Notes: generated by a model not told the origin, from the sequence alone. A stretch of 60,000 bases of DNA from Strigamia acuminata (GCA_949358305.1 OX442315.1:37290427-37350426), one strand, 5' to 3'; numbered from the stretch's first letter, positions 1-10,223 are shown. Translations and numbers: made by a program.

Positions 1-1730
1 AACCAATGGGCTCCACCAAGGTACGCGAAAATGTTGTCAATGTCAGGTAATGGATATACGTCAGGGACCGTTTGAGCGTTAATTGGGCGAAAATCCATTG
101 CAGTTCGCCAATCGCCCGTTTTTTTGGGCACTACGACCGGCGCAACTGCACAATCACTCATTGAACGCCTAATTATCCCCTGTTTTAATTTTTGATCAAT
201 GTACTTATCAATTATTAGTTTCTTGGCTGGATTCACTGGCCGCACTGGAACATGGACGGGTCGAAATCCTGGCTTCAAGTTGACCTCGAACTCGGTATTG
301 TTGCAGAGTCCGACTTCCTCTCGAAAAACATTCGCAACTGGTTGTAAAGTTTTGATGAGAAGTTGGATTTGTGGAACCGTCAGTTGATTCCAGAGCTGAT
401 GATAGATCCAATCCAGACATGTTGGGTCTTCATTTGGCTGATAAGATAAAAAATTACATTGATTAATATGTTCGATACTGTCACCTTCATCCTTAATCTT
501 CTGCTTTTCAGCTTCTTTGAGAATATCTTCTTTCAAAAGTCGCGATGCTTGTTGATTCAATTGTTGAACAATTGGTTTAACTTTAGCAATACGTTTGGAT
601 TGTCGTTTCCAACGTTGAACTTGGCTGAATGATGGTTTTATCTGAAAACTAGAAACTCTACGCGAAAAAGAAGTTGATCTTTCTTGCCGTTTAGGCGACC
701 AAATATTTGACCACTCATTAGAATCGCGATGTTTGATCTTTTTAACACGAAATTGTGCATCATCGTTTGGATATTCAAACACTTCTCGTGCGAGTGGGCG
801 ATGGTCAAGCAGAACACAATTGATTTTAGATGTAGGGGCAGGTAATATCGCTAATTTGGGTTCATTGCTATATTTTCTATCAATTGGTAGCAATAAAACT
901 GGTTCTGATCGTGATGCCTCGTCAATTGTCAAAAACTTACGTCGTTCTTCAGATCCCTCTAAATACCATTTTTGCCGACCATGCAACGTGCAGAGGCCTA
1001 CTGCACGGCAAAAGTCGCGTCCCAAAAGCAGATCTTGAGATGTTTCGGGAACAACAAGACAGACAAATTTAATAATTGCGCGGGGTCCTCTAACTGCAAG
1101 TTGTACAGAGCCTGTCACTTTGACAGTGTCGTTCGTTGCAGTTCTGACAAATTCATTTAACGGCATCATTTGCAGTTCCATTTTATCTTTTAATTGATTA
1201 AAGAGTTTGTCCGACATTATGCAGGTTTGTGCTCCAGAATCGAAAATCGCGATGAAAGAGACGTCCGACCACGCAATTCTTACACATGGTGCATCTGCCT
1301 TAAATCTATCGCGTTTAGTAATTTCAATTATGGGTTCCTGCGTTTTAAATAACTCCGCGGGTGATAACATCACAAATTTCGCGTCCACTTGGTTGATCGA
1401 GCCATGCGGAGGCAAAGTCGCGGTGCTAACTCTGGAAATAGTATTAATAAATTCATTAGTGATGATCTTACTTACCACTTTGTCCTTATTTTCAGGTTGA
1501 AGAATTGTCAACTTGGGTTTTTCCGGTTGCAGTGTGATGATAGGTGATTTTGGAATAACAGAAGTTGATTTCTCTTGAAGTTTAAGCTCCTGGGGAGCGA
1601 TTGATGAATTGTTTTGAATTAAAGTTTTATGAGTAGCGCTTGCACTCGTCAATGTTGGCGCTGGTGATTGTGTTGTACTTTCTCGTGTTTCTGCACAGTT
1701 TTCGGGTAAGTCGGGGCAATTGGTGTTTAC
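1..1730 (-). CDS. pol: Ty3/gypsy retrotransposon pol, N-terminal part (protease and start of reverse transcriptase), cut by window edge
   Basis: An uninterrupted frame of about 577 codons starts at the end of gag and runs off the left edge. It lies in the -1 frame relative to gag. It encodes a retropepsin-type aspartic protease: FDSGAQTC around 1244-1221, with the second motif LLGRDF around 1000. A linker follows, then the start of a Ty3/gypsy reverse transcriptase (KQGIIRRSMSDCAVAPVVV, then VPKKTGDWRTAMDFRPIN and YPLPDIDN). The catalytic YxDD motif would lie outside the window. No in-frame stop was found, so this copy looks young. There is no good start codon at the beginning, which suggests translation as a Gag-Pol fusion by frameshifting; no canonical slippery heptamer was recognised. 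RNase H and integrase are not visible. Confidence 0.9.
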
Positions 1731-3631
1731 TTTTGGCCTGGCTTTGTTGCCCCGCTTCCTGGCAGGCCTTGGAAGTTTTCCGACCGCTCGAAGAGTTTAT
1801 GACAGATTAGGCAAAATGGACGCCATGTGTCATTTTCGACCATATACCAGCGGTTCTTCTTGGTTCGGCGCCAAGTTGTGTGATCTGGGCGCTTGACCGA
1901 TTCCGGTGGCGATGGCGTTGGATCGAAAGTGGTAACGCGAGTCGAGCAAACATGATCCTTTGGAACGTTTGACGGAACTTCAAGTTTTGTCGTCGCGATT
2001 TTAACTTCATTTTTCGCGGCCGCCGTCTTCGTTTCCGTTTTGACAGCTGCTGCTGCCACATCCTGTTTGATTTCCTCTGGGTCATATCCACTACTTTCCG
2101 ACTCCTCATCTGCTCCATACGGGCGAGGAACTTCCGGCTGGCCTTCCATTGCTAGCAGAACCGCCGCAATTTGTTTGGAAAGCTGCTGTCGCGAAAACTG
2201 TCCAGATCTAGAAAAAGTAGAAAATTTGGGCTTCTCCACCTTAGCTTCTTCCACGGGCTTCAGCATCGTAGGAATAGTATACTCCTTAGGAAGGGGCATA
2301 AAGGCCTGATCTACTATTCCACTTTGCTTAAATTCGAGCGATCGCAGTGAATCAAGTTGCAACCTATTGTCCACATCATTTCCGACTCGAATCGCCTTTT
2401 CAAGACTATTTACTCCCCAATTTCGCATCAATAATACTACCTGCGTTTGCAGCATATTTTGGGCCTTTTCCCACCTTAGTGTTCTTTCTTTATAGCCTGC
2501 AATTTGCAAATAATGAGCAATTTCACTCAAAAATGCAGTTGTAGACTCGCCCGGTCTTTGCTTGCGTTGGCTCAATTTAGCATTCGCTGCGGCCGTATTC
2601 ATTGAATATGTTTGTCGGAAAAGTACTTCAAACTCTTTCCAAGTCTTGGGTTTAAGTTTCATAGTCGTCCACCAAGTCAACGCGCGACCCTTTAAAGCAG
2701 TGGCTGCATAAGCCTTTAAATAATCGCGCTCCGGAGCTCCCACCTGCCACATGTGTGAAAAAAGCTCTGCCAAAAATGAATTCACTGTATCAAAGTCTGT
2801 CTTGTCCGGATTAAAATGCGGAATTCTTTCCACTTTCCATTTTCGACGACCAGCCACGTCATCCGAATCAGGTAAAGATGGGAGCGACAACTGTTCTTTA
2901 GTTGCTGGCTCTGGCTTTGGATACTTCATTTTTGAATACAAAATTGATGACATTACCTCTTCATTAACTTTAGACGCGTCATCGCGCGCACTTTGAAGCG
3001 ATGGTGGGCTTTTAGCATGTTCACGTGGAAGTCCTTGATTTCTGTCTATGCCCGCTCGTGGATGGCTTGTCGACGCGGATCGATGTCGTGGCTCCGTGTT
3101 CGCTTGATGATGCGATGCTGTTGCCGCTCGAGTCCTGCCCGTGGAAGGCTCTGCAAATAATGAAGACGTCTTCCTCCCACTCGTCTGTTGGCCACGGGTT
3201 GCCGAATATCCCTCTGAATGTACGGACCCAGGAGAACGCGAAGCGGGCTGTGTTAGAATGCTTTCCCTGCAATCCCTTAAAAACTGTTGAAATTCGGTAC
3301 GCAGACCGGCAAAAAATGATGCTTGAGGATTTGTTTGCCCCCCATCACCAATTGGTGGTGTCGACGACACGCTGACCGTTTCAGTCGGCGACATTCGCGA
3401 CATTGTTGTGTTCACAACCATTGGTTGCACCCTTGCGCTAGCTGGACTCGCGACTGTTGTTAATATGTCGGTTGAAAATGTCACCAACGGTGAAGTTGTA
3501 ACATTTACAACCGTCGTCGCTCGCGCTTGCCTTCTGTTATCGCGCATTTCCTCCAATAATTCCAACTCGTTTATGTCAAAAGGGTTCAGAGCTGTATATG
3601 AAATACCATTACCTTCTAACGGTGACGCCAT
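1727..3631 (-). CDS. gag: Ty3/gypsy retrotransposon Gag polyprotein
   Basis: An intact 634-residue frame. The first 230 residues are low-complexity (Ser/Thr/Pro rich). A retrotransposon capsid domain lies at roughly residues 270-430, with typical signatures (HFNPDKTDFDTVNSFLAEL, ALKGRALTWWTTM, KTWKEFEVLFRQTY). An acidic and lysine-rich region follows. The C-terminal end has a lone CLICH motif but no CCHC zinc knuckle, which is unusual for a nucleocapsid region. It packages element RNA into cytoplasmic particles, by analogy with the family. The ATG is 104 bp from the end of the LTR. The frame ends just before the pol frame begins. Confidence 0.9.
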   Translation of the reverse strand: MASPLEGNGISYTALNPFDINELELLEEMRDNRRQARATTVVNVTTSPLVTFSTDILTTVASPASARVQPMVVNTTMSRMSPTETVSVSSTPPIGDGGQTNPQASFFAGLRTEFQQFLRDCRESILTQPASRSPGSVHSEGYSATRGQQTSGRKTSSLFAEPSTGRTRAATASHHQANTEPRHRSASTSHPRAGIDRNQGLPREHAKSPPSLQSARDDASKVNEEVMSSILYSKMKYPKPEPATKEQLSLPSLPDSDDVAGRRKWKVERIPHFNPDKTDFDTVNSFLAELFSHMWQVGAPERDYLKAYAATALKGRALTWWTTMKLKPKTWKEFEVLFRQTYSMNTAAANAKLSQRKQRPGESTTAFLSEIAHYLQIAGYKERTLRWEKAQNMLQTQVVLLMRNWGVNSLEKAIRVGNDVDNRLQLDSLRSLEFKQSGIVDQAFMPLPKEYTIPTMLKPVEEAKVEKPKFSTFSRSGQFSRQQLSKQIAAVLLAMEGQPEVPRPYGADEESESSGYDPEEIKQDVAAAAVKTETKTAAAKNEVKIATTKLEVPSNVPKDHVCSTRVTTFDPTPSPPESVKRPDHTTWRRTKKNRWYMVENDTWRPFCLICHKLFERSENFQGLPGSGATKPGQK

Positions 3632-3735
3632 GATGAAATAACGTGAAAAAGAAAATTATAATAATTAATGAAAAATGAGAATACTAACTATCTCGCTGGT
3701 TCCCTCGATAAAGCAGAATCCTGTCTAGCTCGCCA
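3632..3735 (-). promoter_or_regulatory. Retrotransposon leader with primer-binding site
   Basis: A short untranslated leader between LTR and gag. On the minus strand the bases directly after the LTR (3735-3717) begin TGGCGAGCTAGACAGG. The leading TGG is what a site complementary to a tRNA 3' CCA end should have. The matching tRNA was not identified. Confidence 0.6.
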
Positions 3736-4280
3736 AGTTTATAACGCTGTCGTTACAAACAATGCATGTGTTGAACACGCATTCGCAGGTTCGCGGATAT
3801 TTCTTCAAAACGAATGACCTTCAACGTGGGTGTCGGTCATTTAGAAATCTCCAATTCCGTTGAAATTTATTGCGACTCGATTCGTGTTATCGAAATGTGT
3901 TTAGGACGAAATAAATCGACTAAATCCAGATAATTCGGTAGCTCAAATGGGGGCTTCGAATGTCACCGGGTGGATAAAAAGGTGGGAGTTAGAACGAGCA
4001 CGGTTGGAAAATTAGATGCGAAAATAAAGTTGACTTGTGGTCCAAATTGTAGTTGGTCGCGAAGTGTCGGAAAATCGACACGTCGCGATATTTATAACAA
4101 TCGGTCAGCTGATCGATTGATCAGCTGATCGATTGTCACATGACCCAAATTAACAAATGAGGTTAAAATGAAAACCGCGACAAGGTCGCGCGCATAAATT
4201 AAGAATGAGAACAGGTGAGGAATAAAATTGAAATTTAGGAATTGGGAAAGCTCACCCGTGACATCGTGCATCTAACAACT
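3736..4280 (-). mobile_element. 5' LTR of the Ty3/gypsy element (about 545 bp)
   Basis: The outer border is placed where the host reading frame ends and the inner border where the primer-binding site starts. On the minus strand it begins AGTTGTTAG and ends TATAAACT, an AGT...ACT pair of short inverted termini. It contains a TATA-like TATAAATAT (about 4097-4089) and, just upstream, a tandem TGATCAGCTGATC palindrome at about 4103-4136. The partner LTR is outside the window, so borders and target-site duplication are not proven. The insertion is in the same orientation as the interrupted gene. Confidence 0.7.
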
Positions 4281-5270
4281 TGCATCAACGTGGATGCAAC
4301 CTTTAAATTTTTTCGGTATAACATATTCAGTAACTTTCATTTTCGTCGTCAAAGAATACACATTGCACCTTAAACTTGTTTGTTCGATTATCAGACAATC
4401 CTCATCAGAGGAAACATACAAAACAACATCACACTTGATTCCAAAAATTGAAACTATTTTCGAGCAATTACTTTCTATGTCATAAATTAATAATTCATGT
4501 TTGGGTGATTTTTTGGAAAAAATTAATTTCTTAGCTGGCTTTTTGCCTAGACTTTTACACTTGATACCGCGCCAATTGCCCGCTAATTTCTCCTTTATCA
4601 CATACGTCCCCAATTTTGTGTCAACAATTTTTATACGCCGCTCATCAACATCGAAAAAAAACTTTCCATCAGATGCTAAGAGCATAACATCGCTATCATT
4701 AATTTGTTCCCTAAAATCAACCACGTCACAACAATTGAGTTCAAAATTGAAACGTGCATAAGAAGATTTTGCTTTTCTGAAAAAAATCTCCTTTAGGTTT
4801 GCCGTTTCACTCTTAACACAATTAACACGTGTTTCAACAGAATGACATTTTGCCGCACGTGGACGTACTTGGCGAGCGGTGAATCCGATCTCGTCATGGT
4901 TAGAAGAGACTGCTTTCTCAAAGAAAACCACGGTTCCGGTATTCGAAACTGCTGGCAAGCATTTTCGATTGACTCTAATTTTACCTAGTCTCACACAATT
5001 CGGTGTCCAACCATCCTGATTTTGATAGGAAACCGAATGGTGGCACTTTACACCTACTTTGAAAAAATGAATTTTGACTGACGGCTTAGTAAGTGTTAGC
5101 CATCGAGAAACGATCTCTTGTTTGAATATAGTTAATATTATTGGTGATTTAACAACAGCTTCATTGGTTAAAACGAGATTCCGAAGAAAGTGCTCAGGAA
5201 GTTTGCCAATATTGCATTCCGATATTAAAGTAGCGACATGTGACATGGTTTTGTTTTTCACGTTGCCCAC
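4281..5270 (-). pseudogene. C-terminal tail of the BTB-BACK gene in copy 1, truncated by the LTR element
   Basis: After the frameshift near 5260 the second frame continues the BACK domain ([18 protein letters not shown], matching copy 2) and then about 260 further residues absent from copy 2. Homology to copy 2 stops exactly after VSRWL, at about 5097. The tail has short hydrophobic strands (VMLLASDGKFFFDV, ELLIYDIESNCSKIVSIFG, VVLYVSSDEDCLIIEQ) that could be part of a beta-propeller such as follows BACK in kelch-like proteins; no kelch consensus (paired Gly, Trp) was found. The last two codons and the TAG come from the LTR, so the native end is lost. Confidence 0.6.
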
Positions 5271-7632
5271 GTGAGCAGAAAAAGAATAAACTCACCAAGT
5301 TGATCAGGAGTCAGATGAGCTGCGTCGATGCAACTAACGAGACTTTCCAACTGTATTGCCGTAAATTCACGCACAATACGAGTCTCGACAATTTCTTTCA
5401 TATTTTCTGAAACAAATATTACGATGTTTTGTATCGTTTCATCTTCATTAAACATTTCCGCCAACTGCAAAATATTTGTAACGTTATGTACAGTCACTGT
5501 GTCGGCATATGCTGGCCAGTAGTTGCCGAATACATCGTCCATTTGCATTTTATTGGCGGCGATCAGAATATCGCGCATTAAAACGATTGGAATGTCAGAT
5601 TTGGTAGGAAGGTCTTGCAGGTACAAGGATTTAAGCATGATATTCATTACTGCGCAAGTCGTGTCCGGGTAGGAAACCTTATTTGTATGATTTTCGACGT
5701 TACTTTGACTGAACATTGCGCGAAAGTAGTCATTGCCCGCAACCAATACACTTTTATGGGCAGAGACAAGTCCATCTTGGCACTCAAATACAACTTTATC
5801 AATGTTCCCATCATCTCGCGAATTGTAGAGCATTGTTGACATTGAAGCTAATCGTTGCAGCGTTTGAGTTTGGCTTTTCTGCTGGCTCAAGAAATGTTGA
5901 TTAATTATATTTTTCTTCGCGGTCCCGTCGCCGTCCTCGTGTTTCGATTTCTTCTTCTTTTTACCGGCCAATAAATTATCGTCACTTTCCATGTAATCGT
6001 GTTCGTCTAGGAGAGGGTTTTCGCTCATTACCTCGACGTTTTCGCATTCTTTCGTCTCGATGTCGGCCAGGGGGCCCCATCGAGACTTCTTACGACCCCT
6101 ACAGTCAAGAAATATTACATTAGCAATTGAGTATTTTGGGTTAAGTTTCATTCTCTTTTACTTTTTGCCGAATACCGGCATTTTACATGGCGGGGGAACT
6201 GCGGTTATTTGTGACGGGTCTTCGGGGTGAGGCCCAACATCTTTGCCGATTTTCCATAATTCATATCGATCGGATTGAAATCGTTTCACAAAAGTGTCCA
6301 TGTAGATTTTCACTGAATCTTGACGACAAGTGCACTATTAACGTACAAAAAAAATAATAAAAAAATTTTAAGATTAAAATTTTCTTTATTTAATTTAATT
6401 TATTTACTCGGACAGCTCGTTTCCCATATTCGACCCATCTGGGAGTAGCAAAGTTGATCGATTCCGCACAGTTGAATCCGTGGTCGAAGCTAGCATGGTA
6501 CCCGTAAGGAAATGTGACAATAAACTCACCAGCTTCTTGAGTAATCCTGAAAAAATAAATTAATTCTAACTTAGTTTTTAAACTTTTTTCAATCTAAATA
6601 CTTTGTTGTAGGGAATAGAATACTGTTTCAGAGTTTGCGGCGAAATTAATGTCATTTTATGTCGTAAAAAAGCGGAGCATAGTCCAAAATTAGTGGGGAA
6701 AAAACCTAAAAATTCAACAACCAAATTATTAATTAATTAGAAAAATATTTAAAAAACGTCATTTTACCACTTGCTAATCGCTCTAAACGTCGTCCATGCT
6801 CCGGAGGAATGGCATACCACGATTTGGGTGCTCCGAAATGTAAATAATTAATACTATACAAATCCATATCGTCCGTGTGCCATGCAGATGTCGTTTTCCA
6901 CATCCCAAAGTATAAATAAGCCGTATTAACACCCTCAATTTTAATACCGTAATCGGAATTAACGCAATCCAAAATCGTATTTAATCGATTTATATTCCAT
7001 TCCTTTAAAATAAATTCCAACATTAATTTGGTAATCGAATAAAAACGAGCTGATCCAAACATACATCAACCTCGTCGTCATACAACGAGCCGGATACATC
7101 TGCACCGTACAGAGGCGCCACATAAGTGATATTTTTCCAATATTTTCGTTCCAATTCGTCATAATCACAGTGAGCGGGCGTGCAATACCTGTTAAAAACA
7201 CACATTAAACATTATATACAGTTTCTGATATTCAAACTAATTATATTACGTAGCACTATCAGCAAGTTTCTTAAACTCTTTCACAGTCAACGCCTTTTGC
7301 CGCATATTATATTGCTGGAATAATCCTTGTCGTCCGTGCACAACTTGCTTGAGTGGAGCGGGGATTATCACATCAATGTCGTCATAACCGCCGCGATGTG
7401 GGACCCACTCCTTGGGAGGTATAATCTGGAGAAAAACAAAACGTCATTCTGTAGAAAAAGTTAAAAATCAAGGATAAAAAGAAAGAAAAACGTTTGTAAC
7501 CTTTGCTAAACCAGCTTTGTGTGCTCCCACCGATTCTACATATTCAATGTACTTATTAAAATCCTTGAACTCTTCATAAGTAGGCCTGAAAACCAAGATC
7601 TTCGGCACGTTTGTTACAGCTGATGTCGTCAT
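4281..7632 (-). pseudogene. Broken KDM4 demethylase / BTB-BACK fusion gene (copy 1)
   Basis: Eight exons: 7632-7501, 7425-7250, 7188-7065, 7002-6768, 6705-6602, 6546-6408, 6334-6162, 6098-5258. They encode JmjN ([18 protein letters not shown]), most of JmjC, a lysine-rich linker fused in frame to BTB ([20 protein letters not shown]) and BACK. Exon and intron sequence closely match copy 2. Three lesions are visible. The exon 6 acceptor reads CAG|G where copy 2 has CAAG|A, so exon 6 gains one base and stops almost at once (TGG TGA). A net 8-bp change near 5260 breaks the BACK frame after FLLTWAT. The tail frame is cut by the LTR element at about 4281. The metal-binding HTE is HTD here. It could make a truncated JmjC protein, but is most simply a pseudogene. 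Confidence 0.85.
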
Positions 7633-8128
7633 TGCTAGATTTTCTGTGCAAAAAAAAAACGAAATATTTGAGCGAAACAAAAATCTAGTTTGATCGGTAA
7701 ACCACGAACAAAATGGCGTCCTGTTATTGCGATATTCGCCGTTTGCTCAAAACAAGCACGAATCAGGCCCACCTTTACCATTGGGCTAACTGGGCTGCAG
7801 CCCGGGGGCGCCGGACACAGGGGCTCGATGGGCACAGAAGGGCGCCGGGCACAGAAAAGTGCTGGGCAAGGGGCGCCTGAGTTTTATTAGCCCAGGGCGC
7901 TGAAAAGTGTAAAGACGGCCCTGGCACGAATATGTGTGCGACGGACACACATTTTTTTTTTAATGATTTTAAATTTTTTTATTATTGATTTTATGATTTT
8001 TGGCTGGAGACCAGTGATTTCAGTGATTTCTGATCCATTAAAACCAAACGTAAAATTATTACAAAATGTTAAAGATAATTGTGCATCATTTGTATGTGTG
8101 TGTACTCAAAACAATTAGAATTAAGAGC
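7633..8128. repeat. 5' flank of copy 1, part of the segmental duplication
   Basis: This upstream sequence aligns with 17175-17508 next to copy 2, including the block ending GTGTGTGTACTCAAAAC. The duplicated block is therefore about 5096-8128 (copy 1) and 13731-17508 (copy 2). Its left border coincides with the end of BTB-BACK homology. The main length difference in this flank is the 160-bp insertion at 7764-7923. Confidence 0.8.
7764..7923. mobile_element. hAT-like MITE (160 bp) with 8-bp target-site duplication
   Basis: Bounded by direct repeats GCACGAAT (7756-7763 and 7924-7931). The paralogous site next to copy 2 has a single GCACGAAT (17298-17305) and no insert, a natural empty site. Ends are CAGGCCCACC and, on the other strand, CAGGGCCGTC. 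An 8-bp duplication with CAGGG-type ends is typical of hAT elements. It shares its end sequence (CTTTACCATTGGGC) with the element at 55154-55654. Confidence 0.85.
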
Positions 8129-8437
8129 CAAAAACAAGTGATTTATAGATCAATTTGCAACAATCAATATGAAACAATCCACATGTAACAATCTTTAATA
8201 AAAAACAGGTCATAGATACAGGTTGATTCAAAAGTCTGGAAACACCTTTTTTTTCGTGAAAATGACTGAACATACTAGTGGAAAGCATAAGTTTGGAAAC
8301 ATCAATAATTCCAAAAAATATTTTTTCTTTCACCTTTGTTGTGTGGAAATAAATGATTGACAAATATGACGAGTTAATACACATTGTTGCTCTTTTATTC
8401 AGCTTCAAAACAAAGTGTTTGAACTAAAAAAAAACGA

Positions 8438-8746
8438 AGTGGCTACGTTCATGTCCGACGTGAACGTATTATTTTCATGACGCGCTGTGATTGGTTGAGA
8501 GATGCATTGAAATACATTGATAAAAATCCTCATTTTGTCAACTTTGCTAAAAACGGATAAGGTTAGGTCTGGGGGGGTCAAGGGGGGGCTACGACCCCCC
8601 TTGTAAGAAAAAAAGAAGCTAAAACCTCGAAAACATTGAATTTGAGAAAAATTACGTTGAGGAAACGAACCGACATGAATAGATCTCAGCCAATCACAGC
8701 GCGTCATGAAAATAATACGTTCATGTCGGACATGAACGTAGCCACT
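8438..8746. mobile_element. Nested foldback MITE, possibly Mutator-like
   Basis: About 62-bp inverted arms beginning AGTGGCTACGTTCATGTC enclose a GC-rich centre with G and C runs. It sits inside an A-run of the left inverted repeat of the Tc1-like element; the intact right repeat shows the uninterrupted site. A-runs on both sides could be a duplicated target of about 9 bp, which with long inverted repeats would fit a Mutator-like element, but low complexity hides the exact duplication. Confidence 0.7.
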
Positions 8747-8940
8747 GCCAAAAAAAAAATAAAAAATGAGAGAGATATGATGATTTTTCTTCATCTGTTC
8801 CGAAGCAAAAATATGGAAATATGTGTTCCTTGTTGCAAAAGTTTAGAAACTTGACGATTACACATGACGTTGAAGCATTTACACAGTCAAATCAGATAAC
8901 TAGTCACGTGATTGTAACATAAAATCACTTAAGATCAAAC

Positions 8941-9920
8941 ATGGTGTTGAGTCCGGATGAAAAACAAATTTTAGTGAACATGCGAGCTAAGAAGAAAACT
9001 CTTGACTGAAATTGCTAACTTTTTGAAGATGTCCCCATCCTGCATCAACAAATGCTTATAAATGTGTAAAAAAAGATGGTGGAAAGGTCAAATCGGCTAG
9101 AAAACGTTCTGGAAGACACCTAAAATCTACAGAATGCAAGATTCAGATCCTCAAAACACTTGTCAGGAATCAACCAAAGCTCTCTGCCAATAAATAACAC
9201 ATTAAATGGCAACTTGAACCAGGTATAACAGTCCCAAAAGACATTGTTCTATGGAAACTTAAAAGTATGGGCTACAGATCCGGAGTTCCAGGATGCAAAT
9301 CATACATGAACAACAAACAAATTCGTAAGTGGCATGCATGAGCCACGGAAATGTGGAATTTGGTTATTTTCTTCGATAATTCTAAGTTCTACTTGTCATT
9401 TGGGGACCAGGGAGTCCATGTTTGACGATGAAAAGGCAAAGAAAATAATCCAAAATGTCTGAACACCGCTGTGAAGTATCACCTCAGCCTAATGATCTGG
9501 GTTTGGATATCCTCCACAGGCACAGGACAGTTAACATTCATAGAAGGAACAGTGAATGCTGGGAAATATCAACAGATTCTCAAGGAAAGTCTATTGCCAT
9601 CAAAGAGAGTTTTATTTGGGCCAACAAGTAACCTTCATGCAAGATGGAGCACCCTTCCATATGGCCAAGACCATAATGAAATGGTTTTAAACAAAAAAAA
9701 TCACTTTTACCTTGGTCAGGTGACTCACCAGATATGAATCCGATGGAAAATATTTGGCTGATGATAAATAAACGATTAAGAGCTCACAAACCCAGAAATG
9801 AAAGCTGCAATAACACAAGTGTGGGAATCAATCACCACAGAGAATGACAAAAACTGACATCATCAATGGCGAGAAGGATTGTTGCAGTGATCAGGAGAAA
9901 GCGCCATCTTACCAAATACT
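8941..9920 (+). pseudogene. Tc1-like transposase relic
   Basis: Starts MVLSPDEKQILVNMRAKKK (N-terminal helix-turn-helix type) at 8941 but is broken by several stops and frameshifts. Later pieces match the DDE region of Tc1 transposases: FFDNSKFYLSFGDQGVHV, then LTFIEGTVNAGKYQQILKE, then in another frame QDGAPFHMAKTIMKW, then SPDMNPMENIW in pieces near 9730. It is dead. The stop after KKKTL and the frame change near 9630 are clear. Confidence 0.85.
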
Positions 9921-10223
9921 GAGGTAAAAGTCATTTATAATGGTGGTTTTAATTTTTTTACTTCAAGTTTCTAAACTTTTGCAACAGGGAACACATATTT
10001 CCATATTTTTGCTTCGGAACAGATGAAGAAAAATCATCATATCTCTCTCATTTTTTATTTTTTTTTTAGTTCAAACACTTTGTTTTGAAGCTGAATAAAA
10101 GGGCAACAATGTGTATTAACTCGTCATATTTGTCAATCATTTATTTCCGCACAACAAAGGTGAAAGAAAAAATATTTTTTGGAATTATTGATGTTTCCAA
10201 ACTTATGCTTTCCACTAGTATAT

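Larger units (their letters stand above)
8275..10218 (+). mobile_element. Tc1-like transposon, degenerate, with long inverted repeats
   Basis: The ends are inverted copies starting CTAGTGGAAAGCATAAG, flanked by TA (8273-8274 and 10219-10220). Each inverted repeat is about 260 bp; the left one is split by another element at 8438-8746. The centre holds a dead transposase. TA target sites and the transposase identify a Tc1/mariner-superfamily element. Confidence 0.85.

Noticed and set aside
2040-3641. Frames on the plus strand opposite gag
   Set aside because: They are shadows of the gag coding sequence and have no homology or conserved features.
8405-8854. Reading frames inside the foldback element and Tc1-like repeat
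   Set aside because: They cross inverted repeats and have no protein similarity.
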